From contig NZ_CP021422.1 of the NCBI RefSeq assembly GCF_002201475.1, forward strand, positions 1,612,001 to 1,676,000: a stretch of DNA of 64,000 bases, read 5' to 3'. The position numbers were made by a program, and so were the translations under genes. Under the pieces are notes generated by a model that had not been told where the DNA came from, made no database searches, and saw only the letters and a program-made list of their open reading frames with translations. Source of the stretch: Acutalibacter muris. GTDB taxonomy: Bacteria; Bacillota; Clostridia; Oscillospirales; Acutalibacteraceae. Positions 49,709 through 57,252 of this stretch are shown piece by piece; the first letter of the stretch is position 1, and every line of letters starts with the position of its first letter.

Positions 49709-51250
49709 TCATATCATATTGAATTTAACTGAAAGCTCAGGCGATAGGCCAAAAACTTCCTTAAAGAACCTGGCGGCATACTCGAAATCCCACCGCTCTA
49801 AGAGCGTGTTGGCGGAGGACTGGGCCTTGATGAGCACCCGGTCCTCCTCCAGGCTCATCTTCACATTCTTCAGCTTTTCCAGATGGGACTTATCCATGGC
49901 GTTGGCCAGCTGGAAGATGGCGGAGAGCTTGGAGACCACTATCTGTTCCCGGACAGGAAGGGCGGCGAATTCAGGGTCATTCAGGTTGTTGGAGATGCTG
50001 CCCGCCACAAGGGCCACCTCTAGCACCTCTTTAGAGGACAGCCCGAAGATATCCATGCCGCGGATAATGTCAAAGGTGCACCGGCTGTGCTGCCGGGCGC
50101 TGACGAAGCTTCCGCAGCTGTGCAGCGTTGCGGCAAGCTCCAGTATAAGCCGCTTGGAGGGCTCAAGTCCGTGGACTTTTTTCAGCTTGTCAAACAGCTT
50201 TCCTGCATACTCGCCGATAAGCCGGCTATGGTTCTTATCACAGTGGAAGGCTCCGGCCATTGTCCCGGCGCAGGCCAAGGCGTTCTCCCGAAGGAAGTCT
50301 GCCCATTCGCTGTCGGCCTTGGGGCTCAGCATATAGCGGAGGACAGCCTGGGTAAGATCCACCGGGGGGGAGAGTATCTCTTGAACGTCCGGGGAGAAGC
50401 GTATCATACCCCTATAGATGAACAGCGCGGTATACAACAGCGCGGCACGGCCCTCCGTTATGCCATAGCGCAGAGCTATACCCTCGGCGGTCATGGCCCG
50501 TACTGAGTCATACAGCCCCTGCAGCTTCTGCACTTCTATGTGGAACACAGGGCCTATTTGCCTGCCGCCGCAGAGCTTTGCTATAAGGTTTATCTGGGTG
50601 CCGGTGAGCACCAGGCTGCGTATGGGGAAGCCGGACAGGTTCATGCGGCCCAGGACCGTATCCATATATTCCTCCAGGATATAGTGGAAATCCTCGGCCC
50701 CCCGCCGCAGGTCGCCCATAACATCGTGGAGCTTCAGCGCCCCTATGGGTATGTTCTGGAAGTAGACGATCTTACCGTCGTCCAGCACCGCCAGACCTAC
50801 GCTTCCCGCGCCGATATAGGCTGCCAAAGTACAGCCGGTTTTGACAGACGGCTCACCGGCAAGGCTTTTTTTCAGCTCCGAAAAGATATACGCCTTCTCT
50901 TGGCTGCCGTCCAGCACCGATACGTCCAGGTTGTTACGCACCTTCAGCTGGTCCACTACCAGGGAGCGGTTGCGTGCCTCCAACAGAGCAGTGCTGGACA
51001 CCACCCGTGGTTTCTCCACCCCATAGGACAGCAGCGCCTCTGAAAACTTGTCCAGCGCGCCCGAGAGCTGCCTCAGGCCATTAAAACTGATAGCCCCGGT
51101 TTCGAACACGTCGTGGTCCAAGCTGACGGGGTATTTTAGGTAATCTAGGGTGCGGACCTCTCCTTTTGAAAGCTGAGCCACACGCATACTGATATTGTTG
51201 GTGCCTATCTCAATGACCGCCGCAGCGTTGGCAGCGCCTTTTTTGTTCAA
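49709..51250 (-). CDS. ppx: Exopolyphosphatase/GppA-type phosphatase
   Basis: A 513-residue Ppx/GppA phosphatase with actin-like ATPase fold. Motif 1 is 'IEIGTNNISMRV' (13-24); the catalytic Glu lies in 'GSQEKAYIFSEL'; glycine-rich 'AYIGAGSVGLAVLDDG' follows. A C-terminal HD-like helical domain carries 'HSCGSFVSARQHSRC'. It removes terminal phosphate from polyphosphate or hydrolyses pppGpp. GGAGGG precedes the ATG. It shares a transcript with ppk, so polymer synthesis and degradation are co-expressed. Confidence 0.92.
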   Translation of the reverse strand: MNKKGAANAAAVIEIGTNNISMRVAQLSKGEVRTLDYLKYPVSLDHDVFETGAISFNGLRQLSGALDKFSEALLSYGVEKPRVVSSTALLEARNRSLVVDQLKVRNNLDVSVLDGSQEKAYIFSELKKSLAGEPSVKTGCTLAAYIGAGSVGLAVLDDGKIVYFQNIPIGALKLHDVMGDLRRGAEDFHYILEEYMDTVLGRMNLSGFPIRSLVLTGTQINLIAKLCGGRQIGPVFHIEVQKLQGLYDSVRAMTAEGIALRYGITEGRAALLYTALFIYRGMIRFSPDVQEILSPPVDLTQAVLRYMLSPKADSEWADFLRENALACAGTMAGAFHCDKNHSRLIGEYAGKLFDKLKKVHGLEPSKRLILELAATLHSCGSFVSARQHSRCTFDIIRGMDIFGLSSKEVLEVALVAGSISNNLNDPEFAALPVREQIVVSKLSAIFQLANAMDKSHLEKLKNVKMSLEEDRVLIKAQSSANTLLERWDFEYAARFFKEVFGLSPELSVKFNMI

Positions 51251-51283
51251 GAATATCCCTCCTAAAAGAAACTCTATGTCCTG

Positions 51284-51312
51284 ATTATACCAAATTGCGC
51301 AGAAATATTCAA
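51284..51312 (-). promoter_or_regulatory. ppx-ppk promoter
   Basis: On the minus strand: TTGAAT (51312-51307), a 17-base spacer and TATAAT (51289-51284). Confidence 0.7.
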
Positions 51313-51362
51313 ACCCATTTTCGGAACTTTTTATATTTTTTCAAAGGTCAGGCCTGCGGCGC

Positions 51363-51392
51363 TTGACGGTCAAACCGGCTGTATGGTATAAT
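51363..51392 (+). promoter_or_regulatory. Promoter of the GNAT gene
   Basis: TTGACG (51363-51368), an 18-base spacer and TATAAT (51387-51392). Confidence 0.65.
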
Positions 51393-51424
51393 CGCGGCAA
51401 TAATCTCATATTGGAGGCATGAAT

Positions 51425-51883
51425 ATGGAGACCGAAAGGCTTTACATACGCAGGTACACCAAGGAGGATTTCCCCGGCTTTTGCGAGCTCATAAGGGATA
51501 AGATGGCCTCTCCATACGCAAAATACGACCATACCTTTCCAACGGAGGATGCGGCCCTAATGGAGGTTTTAAATTTTTTCGCAATCTCGGACGAGTTCTG
51601 GGCCCTTGAGGAAAAATCGGAGCATAAAATCATCGGATTTGTCAGTCTGAATTACGTGGACGAAGCTTCCCGAAATCTCGGCTACTGCCTGCACACCCAT
51701 TGGCACGGGAAGGGGTACGCTTCAGAGGCGGCGAGACGCATAATTAGATATGCCCGAGAGGAACTGGGGCTTGAAAAGCTGGTTACCGGCACGGCTGAGG
51801 AAAACCTTCCGTCAGTTAGGCTGCTGGAGCGGCTTGGGTTTACCCGGCTGTGTGAGGGCAGCTTTGAACTACATTTTCATTGA
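51425..51883 (+). CDS. GNAT family N-acetyltransferase (RimJ/RimL-like)
   Basis: A 152-residue acetyltransferase of the RimJ/RimL type: 'METERLYIRRYTKEDFPGF' at the start, 'NLGYCLHTHWHGKGYASEAA' forming the acetyl-CoA-binding loop, and 'ENLPSVRLLERLGF' at the end. An ATG at 51419 is in frame, but GGAGG (51413-51417) is only one base from it and seven bases from ATG 51425, so 51425 is preferred. The acceptor is unknown. Confidence 0.88.
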   Translation: METERLYIRRYTKEDFPGFCELIRDKMASPYAKYDHTFPTEDAALMEVLNFFAISDEFWALEEKSEHKIIGFVSLNYVDEASRNLGYCLHTHWHGKGYASEAARRIIRYAREELGLEKLVTGTAEENLPSVRLLERLGFTRLCEGSFELHFH

Positions 51884-51907
51884 CCTGAAATTTTTTGCAA
51901 AAAACTC

Positions 51908-51936
51908 TTGATTTTTTTCTCAGGATAAGCTATAAT
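51908..51936 (+). promoter_or_regulatory. tRNA-Ser promoter
   Basis: TTGATT (51908-51913), a 17-base spacer and TATAAT (51931-51936). Confidence 0.75.
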
Positions 51937-51953
51937 AATCGAGCCGGGGATAC

Positions 51954-52040
51954 GGAGAGGTATTCTAATTGGTAAGGAGCCACATTGGAAATGTGGTGTG
52001 CCGCAAGGCATTGTGCGTTCGAGTCGCATCCTCTCCGCCA
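51954..52040 (+). tRNA. tRNA-Ser (anticodon GGA)
   Basis: The acceptor stem GGAGAGG (51954-51960) pairs with CCTCTCC (52030-52036), then G and an encoded CCA. The anticodon stem CCACA/TGTGG encloses TTGGAAA with anticodon GGA, reading UCC and UCU. The long variable arm TGTGCCGCAAGGCATT is type II, as expected for serine. The T loop TTCGAGT is present. Confidence 0.95.
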
Positions 52041-52047
52041 ACTAAGA

Positions 52048-52080
52048 GAGCGTCGGAGCTTTTCCGGCGCTCTTAATCTT
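52048..52080 (+). terminator. tRNA-Ser terminator
   Basis: GAGCGTCGGA pairs with TCCGGCGCTC with one G-U, followed by TTAATCTTTT. Confidence 0.7.
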
Positions 52081-52096
52081 TTGGGAGGTCAGAGCT

Positions 52097-52555
52097 ATGT
52101 CCAGAAAAGTGCAGGCTGAGCTTGTGACCATGTGCATGGTGTACGAAGGGGACAGGGTGCTGGTGCAGGACCGAGTAGACCCCGGCTGGCCGGGCGTAGC
52201 CTTTCCCGGGGGTCATGTGGAGCCGGAGGAGACCTTCACCGAGGCGGCGGCCAGGGAGGTCTATGAGGAGACCGGGCTTAAGATAGTCAGCCCGAAGCTG
52301 TGCGGGGTGAAGGAGCGGCTGGACCGGGACGGGTCGCGGTACATTGTGTTCCTCTATAAGTGCGACGAGTTCTCCGGGGAGCTCCGCTCCTGCGACGAGG
52401 GCGAGAACCGCTGGGTAGAGAGGGCGGACCTGGAAAGCATGAAGCTGGCCGACACCATGTATGAGCTGCTGCCGGTGTTTTTTGAGGATAGCTACAGTGA
52501 GTTTTTCTTAAGGCGCGGCGATAACGGAGAGGTACAGGAATTAAGGCTTTTGTAA
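52097..52555 (+). CDS. Nudix hydrolase (8-oxo-dGTPase-like), copy 1
   Basis: A 152-residue Nudix pyrophosphohydrolase. The full Nudix box reads 'GGHVEPEETFTEAAAREVYE' followed by 'ETGL'. The N-terminal 'MCMVYEGDRVLVQDRVDPGW' is of the MutT/8-oxo-dGTP diphosphatase-like type common in Firmicutes. GGGAGG precedes the ATG. First of three tandem paralogues with gaps of 20 and 16 bases. Confidence 0.9.
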   Translation: MSRKVQAELVTMCMVYEGDRVLVQDRVDPGWPGVAFPGGHVEPEETFTEAAAREVYEETGLKIVSPKLCGVKERLDRDGSRYIVFLYKCDEFSGELRSCDEGENRWVERADLESMKLADTMYELLPVFFEDSYSEFFLRRGDNGEVQELRLL

Positions 52556-52575
52556 ACATAAGGGATGGGGTATAA

Positions 52576-53037
52576 ATGGCCAGAGAGATAAAAGCTGAGC
52601 TTACGAATATGTGCATGATATACCGGGGCAATGAGGTGCTTGTCCAGTGCCGCACCCCTGAAAAGGGTTGGCCGGGAGTCACTTTCCCGGGCGGTCACGT
52701 AGAGCCGGGAGAGAGCATAACCCAGTCGGTGATACGTGAAGTCCGGGAGGAAACCGGGCTTACACTTGACCACCCGGTACTCTGCGGCATAAAAGACTGG
52801 ATAGAGGACGATGGCTCACGCTATATCGTATTTCTATATAAGTGCAGTACATTTTCCGGGGAGCTAAAATCTTCGGAGGAGGGGGAGGTATTTTGGGTAA
52901 ATCGTGCCGGTTTGCCCGGTATGAATCTCTCCAGCGGCATGGAGGAGACCTTTGAGGTGTTCTTCAACGACGGTATCAGCGAGCTCTCCTATTTCCGGGA
53001 GGACCCCGATAACGACTGGCGAATAGTGCTGGAGTAA
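52576..53037 (+). CDS. Nudix hydrolase (8-oxo-dGTPase-like), copy 2
   Basis: A 153-residue paralogue of the upstream gene. The Nudix box is complete: 'GGHVEPGESITQSVIREVRE' then 'ETGL'. The flanking 'NMCMIYRGNEVLVQCRTPEK' and 'DGSRYIVFLYKCSTFSGEL' align along their length. GATGGGG precedes the ATG weakly. Divergence from copy 1 is considerable, so the duplication is not recent. Confidence 0.9.
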   Translation: MAREIKAELTNMCMIYRGNEVLVQCRTPEKGWPGVTFPGGHVEPGESITQSVIREVREETGLTLDHPVLCGIKDWIEDDGSRYIVFLYKCSTFSGELKSSEEGEVFWVNRAGLPGMNLSSGMEETFEVFFNDGISELSYFREDPDNDWRIVLE

Positions 53038-53053
53038 ACTTTGGAGGTGTGCT

Positions 53054-53335
53054 ATGACTACACAGGCGGAGCTGACAAACATGTGCATGATATGTGATGG
53101 CAGTAAAGTTCTGGTACAAGACCGCATAGACCCCAAGTGGTCGGGCATTACATTTCCTGGCGGACACATTGAGCCGGGTGAATCCTTCGCTGACGCAGTT
53201 ATTAGAGAAGTCTGGGAGGAAACCCTGCGGGTCTTTCTTGACGACAATATTAGTGAGTTGTCCTACTCGCCTAAAGATACAGCTAATATGGGTTCAGATT
53301 GGCGTTATGAAGACTGGACATATAGCTTGAATTGA
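53054..53335 (+). CDS. Truncated Nudix hydrolase, copy 3 (internal deletion)
   Basis: A 93-residue derivative of the tandem Nudix genes. It keeps 'AELTNMCMICDGSKVLVQDR' and the box up to 'GGHIEPGESFADAVIREVWE' plus 'ET'. It then jumps in frame to the C-terminal region 'LRVFLDDNISELSYSPKD', so around 60 central residues including the end of the Nudix helix are missing. The reading frame and an AGGTG ribosome site are intact, but hydrolase activity is unlikely. It is best seen as a decaying copy. Confidence 0.75.
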   Translation: MTTQAELTNMCMICDGSKVLVQDRIDPKWSGITFPGGHIEPGESFADAVIREVWEETLRVFLDDNISELSYSPKDTANMGSDWRYEDWTYSLN

Positions 53336-53363
53336 TAATTTTATTATATAAGGAGCAAACACA

Positions 53364-54755
53364 ATGAAACATCAGGACATATCGGCATTTTATAAGGACC
53401 TGGACGCGTACGCCGGTAAGACCGTTACCGTGTGCGGCTGGGCGCGGTCTATTCGTGACTCGAAGACCCTGGGCTTTATCGACATGAACGACGGCACCTG
53501 CTTCAAGGGCGTGCAGGTGGTGTTCGAGGACGGCAAGATCGACAATTTTAAGGAAATAGCCGCCCAGAACGTGGGTGCGGCTCTTATCGTCACTGGAGAG
53601 CTGATCGTCACCCCGGAGGCCAAGCAACCCTTTGAGATTCACGCACATGAGATAAAAGTCGAGGGCGCGTCAACGCCGGAGTATCCCTTACAGAAGAAGC
53701 GGCATACCGTTGAGTACCTGCGCACCATACCGCACCTTCGGCCCCGAACCAATCTGTTCAGCGCGGCCTTCAGGGTCCGCTCGGCGGCGGCTTTCGGTAT
53801 GCATAAATTCTTCCAAGAGAACGGCTTTGTGTATATCCACACCCCGGTGATAACCACCACCGACTGTGAGGGTGCGGAGATGTTCCAGGTCACCACTCTC
53901 GACCAAGAGGACCTTCCAAGGAATGAGGACGGCAGCGTGGACTACCGCCAGGACTTTTTCCAGAAGAAGGTATTTCTCTCCGGCTCCGGCCAGCTACAGG
54001 TGGAGTGTACGGCTCAGGCTTTCTCGAAGGTGTACACCTTCGGGCCAACATTTCGGGCCGAGCGCTCTAATACCCCCCGGCATGCCTCGGAATTCTGGCA
54101 TATTGAGCCGGAGATGGCCTTTGCGGACCTCTCTGACGATATGGACGTGATTGAGGCGGCGGTGAAGTACGTGATAAACTATGTGCTGGATACCTGTCCC
54201 CAGGACATGGAGTTCTGCAACCAGTTTGTGGATAAAGGCCTTCTTGAGCGTCTGCGCCACGTGGCCGGGTCTGACTTCGCCCGGGTGACATACACTGATG
54301 CTATAAAGATACTTGAAGAGCATAACGGAGAGTTTGAATACAAGGCTGTATGGGGTGAGGACATCCAGACAGAGCACGAGCGTTTCCTGGCCGAAAAGCA
54401 CTTCGGCCGGCCGGTATTCGTTACAGACTACCCCAAGGAGATAAAGTCCTTCTATATGCGTCAGAACGACGACGGCAGGACTGTCGCCGCCACGGACCTG
54501 CTGGTGCCGGGCATCGGCGAGTTGGTAGGCGCCAGCCAGCGCGAAGAGCGCTATGATGTGCTGCGGGCCCGGATGCGGGAGTTGGACATGAGCGAGGAGG
54601 ATATGTATTGGTATCTGGACCTGCGCCGCTTTGGTACCACGGTTCACTCAGGGTTCGGCATCGGCTTCGACAGGCTGGTGATGTACCTTACCGGCATAAG
54701 CAATATCCGGGATGTGCTGCCCTTCCCGCGTACTACTGGTGTTGCGGAGTTCTGA
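53364..54755 (+). CDS. asnS: Asparaginyl-tRNA synthetase
   Basis: A 463-residue class IIb synthetase charging tRNA-Asn. The N-terminal OB fold (~15-105) has '[20 protein letters not shown]'. The catalytic core has motif 2 around '[20 protein letters not shown]' and motif 3 '[18 protein letters not shown]'. AAGGAGC precedes the ATG. An asnS gene implies direct Asn-tRNA charging rather than only the amidotransferase route. A strong bidirectional hairpin follows. Confidence 0.96.
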   Translation: MKHQDISAFYKDLDAYAGKTVTVCGWARSIRDSKTLGFIDMNDGTCFKGVQVVFEDGKIDNFKEIAAQNVGAALIVTGELIVTPEAKQPFEIHAHEIKVEGASTPEYPLQKKRHTVEYLRTIPHLRPRTNLFSAAFRVRSAAAFGMHKFFQENGFVYIHTPVITTTDCEGAEMFQVTTLDQEDLPRNEDGSVDYRQDFFQKKVFLSGSGQLQVECTAQAFSKVYTFGPTFRAERSNTPRHASEFWHIEPEMAFADLSDDMDVIEAAVKYVINYVLDTCPQDMEFCNQFVDKGLLERLRHVAGSDFARVTYTDAIKILEEHNGEFEYKAVWGEDIQTEHERFLAEKHFGRPVFVTDYPKEIKSFYMRQNDDGRTVAATDLLVPGIGELVGASQREERYDVLRARMRELDMSEEDMYWYLDLRRFGTTVHSGFGIGFDRLVMYLTGISNIRDVLPFPRTTGVAEF

Positions 54756-54772
54756 CATCTAATATAAAACGA

Positions 54773-54800
54773 AACCTCCGGGTAGCCCCGGAGGTTTTTG
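54773..54800. terminator. Bidirectional terminator between asnS and murC
   Basis: AACCTCCGGG (54773-54782) pairs with CCCGGAGGTT (54787-54796) with a 4-base loop, with A/T tracts on both sides. Confidence 0.85.
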
Positions 54801-54806
54801 CATATC

Positions 54807-56177
54807 TCATTTTTTTGCCTGATACCGTTCAACTATCAGGTTTGCGCATTTGTATATGTCCCCGCCGCCCAGCGTGAGTATCAGGTCACCAGCTTGGGCT
54901 TCCTTCATCACATACCCGGCGATCTCCTCAAAGCTTTGGAACCATACGCTCCCGGGCACCTTTGCGGCCAGGTCGCTGGTCTGTATACCGTAGATATTTT
55001 CCTCCCGCACGGCCAGTATCTCCGTCATGACCAGGTGGTCGGGAAGGGACAGGGCCTTGGCGAAGTCGTTCAGGAATGTGTAGGTGCGGGAATAGGTGTG
55101 GGGCTGGAACACAGCCCAGACCTGCCTATAGCCCATACGCATGGCCGAGGACAGCACGGCGGTGAGCTCGGTGGGGTGGTGGGCGAAGTCGTCCGCTACG
55201 GTGACCCCCTCAAACTGCCCGAGTATCTCAAAGCGCCTGTGCACGCCCCCGAAATGCTCCAGCGCGGAGCATATTTTCTCAGCTTCAATGCCCAGGGAGT
55301 GGGCTGCTGCTGCGGCGGCCAGGGCGTTGAGCATATTGTGCCTGCCCGGGACAGCCAGATTTACCCGGCCCAAGGCCCTACCCCTATGCATGAGGGTGAA
55401 ATCCTCGCAGGCACTGGGCTCCTCGTTGAGCTCGGCCGGGTAGTAGTCGCAGCCCTCCCCCAGGCCAAAGGTGACTATCTCTTTATTAAGCCCGGCCACG
55501 GCCTTCATAACGCTTTCGTTCCCGGCGTTCACCACCAGCAGCCTGTCGGTCTGCATAGCAAACTGCCGGAAGGACTTGACAATATTCTCAAGGGTCTTGA
55601 AATAGTCCAGGTGGTCCGGCTCAATATTCAGCAGCAGCGACACCGCCGGGTGCAGCTGCAAAAAGGTGTCCACATATTCACAGGCCTCACAGATGATGGT
55701 ATCGCTGCCGCCCACACGACAGTTGCTGTTGATAAGAGGCAGCTTGCCGCCGATAATGGCGCTGGGGTCCGCACCGGCTTCGATGAATATCTGGGTGAGC
55801 ATGGAGGTGGTGGTGGTCTTACCGTGGGTGCCGGATACCGCTAAAAGACGAGGGTACTTGGCCGTTAACATCCCTAGCATTACAGAGCGCTCTAAGGTGG
55901 GCACGCCCCTCTCCCTGGCGGCAACAAGCTCCTGGTTGTCGGCCCGACAGGCTGCAGTATACACCACTGCTTCCGCATCCCCAATATTCCCGGCGCTATG
56001 CCCCATAAACACTGGAATACCCCAGCCCTTCACACGGTCAAGGGTGTCCGACTCGTTCATATCCGACCCGCTTATCTCATAGCCCTTATTCATAAGCAGC
56101 TCGGCCATAGGGCACATGCCGGAGCCACCAATGCCCACAAAGTGCAGCCTTTTCACGCTGTCCAGTATATTATCCAT
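54807..56177 (-). CDS. murC: UDP-N-acetylmuramate--L-alanine ligase
   Basis: A 456-residue MurC, the cytoplasmic ligase adding the first L-Ala to UDP-MurNAc in peptidoglycan synthesis. It shows 'FVGIGGSGM' (13-21), the ATP loop 'SGTHGKTTTT' (115-124), 'NIEPDHLDYF', 'VPGRHNMLNALAA' and 'VFQPHTYSRT'. An ATG three codons earlier (56186) is in frame but has no spacing from AAAGGA; ATG 56177 has eight bases, so it is preferred. It stands alone rather than in a dcw cluster. Confidence 0.95.
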   Translation of the reverse strand: MDNILDSVKRLHFVGIGGSGMCPMAELLMNKGYEISGSDMNESDTLDRVKGWGIPVFMGHSAGNIGDAEAVVYTAACRADNQELVAARERGVPTLERSVMLGMLTAKYPRLLAVSGTHGKTTTTSMLTQIFIEAGADPSAIIGGKLPLINSNCRVGGSDTIICEACEYVDTFLQLHPAVSLLLNIEPDHLDYFKTLENIVKSFRQFAMQTDRLLVVNAGNESVMKAVAGLNKEIVTFGLGEGCDYYPAELNEEPSACEDFTLMHRGRALGRVNLAVPGRHNMLNALAAAAAAHSLGIEAEKICSALEHFGGVHRRFEILGQFEGVTVADDFAHHPTELTAVLSSAMRMGYRQVWAVFQPHTYSRTYTFLNDFAKALSLPDHLVMTEILAVREENIYGIQTSDLAAKVPGSVWFQSFEEIAGYVMKEAQAGDLILTLGGGDIYKCANLIVERYQAKK

Positions 56178-56269
56178 TCCAAGCATCCTTTCGGCAGATG
56201 ATTTTTTATTATTATATTACAAATCGTGCGCAAAATAAAGGGGTTTGGGAGCTTTTTCCAATTTTTATC

Positions 56270-56298
56270 TTAACTTTTTCAGAGGGGTGTGGTATGAT
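56270..56298 (+). promoter_or_regulatory. Promoter directly ahead of the hairpin element
   Basis: TTAACT (56270-56275), a 17-base spacer and TATGAT (56293-56298). The predicted start falls at about the first base of the hairpin. Confidence 0.6.
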
Positions 56299-56303
56299 AA
56301 TTT

Positions 56304-56416
56304 TGCGACACAACTTAATACTTTAGACTAACCAAGGGAAGAATATCTGTATTACCTTTCGGTAAAAATGCAGACTCTCTTTCGCTTCCCTATGGTTAGT
56401 CGAAAGTTGTGTCGCA
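56304..56416 (+). ncRNA. Large structured hairpin element, class unknown
   Basis: The ends pair perfectly (13 bp, 56304-56316 with 56404-56416). Inside, GACTAACCA pairs with TGGTTAGTC, GGGAAG with CTTCCC, and a tip TTACC-TTTC-GGTAA is bracketed by CTG/CAG. The order of helices and internal loops gives one 113-base rod starting at the predicted transcription start. It may be a small RNA, a 5' leader for the SLH protein or a MITE-like repeat. I recognise no known class. Confidence 0.45.
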
Positions 56417-56443
56417 GCAATCGGAGTCAAGCATTTTTCGTGC

Positions 56444-57131
56444 GTGGCTTTCGGGCTGCGCACTTTTTGTTTGATTGTCGGGTTTTGCCCTATTTTTGTT
56501 TCTGCTGGTGGGAGAGGGGCATACCTTGTTGATATGGATGGAACCGTTCATGAGCTTACAGTATACAATGGAGATAATGGCGATGGAAAGACGTGGACCT
56601 ATGACCGGAGAACAGAAACACTAACCTTGAAGGGCTATCATGGAAGATGCGTGTATGGGATATTGCAAAAGGTAGTCCTTGAAAAAGGGAGCATAAACAG
56701 TCTGGCTGGTATGTATATTTCATACCCATATTCTTATCTAGTCCATAAGGCTTCTATCGGATTATACTCGCGCAGAACTTTCTATAGAAGATGGCTTAGT
56801 TTTAACAGGCGGAACCAAAGAGGACGATGATTTCCCATTAGAGCTATGCAAATCAGAAACAAAATATGATTTTTTTCAAATGCCCAAAACATCGTCAGGA
56901 GATAAGGCCACCTATGTTTGCATAGCCCCCTCGGAGCCCAATCCTCCCACCCCTCCAACCTCCTTCACCTCATTTACCGATGTAAAGCCTGGGGCATATT
57001 ACGCCGAGCCGGTGAACTGGGCCGTCGAAAGCGGCATAATTGCTGGAACCGGCAACGGCAAATTCAGCCATGAAAAGACCTGCACGCGCGGGCAGATCGT
57101 CACGTTCCTGTATAACGCCAGGAATCTGTAA
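56444..57131 (+). pseudogene. Secreted S-layer-homology protein, frameshifted
   Basis: A first frame (from about GTG 56444) has a hydrophobic start and 'VDMDGTVHELTVYNGDNGDG' with beta-rich continuation to about 56750, then drifts out of phase. A second frame continues from ~56770 ('LSIEDGLVLTGGTKEDDDF') through 'PNPPTPPTSFTSFTDVKPGA' to an SLH domain, 'YYAEPVNWAVESGIIAGTGN' and 'CTRGQIVTFLYNAR', ending at 57131. SLH domains bind secondary wall polymers. Only one SLH repeat remains, so it is likely a decayed surface protein. Confidence 0.6.
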
Positions 57132-57150
57132 GTTGACGTAACTTTATAGA

Positions 57151-57181
57151 AAACCCGTCCCTTCAGTTGGGCGGGTTTTTG
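57151..57181 (+). terminator. Terminator after the SLH pseudogene
   Basis: AAAACCCGTCCC pairs with GGGCGGGTTTT with one bulge, and a T tract follows. Confidence 0.75.
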
Positions 57182-57182
57182 C

Positions 57183-57211
57183 TTTACAACTTTAGCGCGT
57201 TATGATATAAT
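57183..57211 (+). promoter_or_regulatory. Promoter of the solute-binding lipoprotein
   Basis: TTTACA (57183-57188), a 17-base spacer and TATAAT (57206-57211). Confidence 0.7.
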
Positions 57212-57252
57212 AGTACCGATCGGAAAACTATAATTGAAAGGACGTGAAGCTA

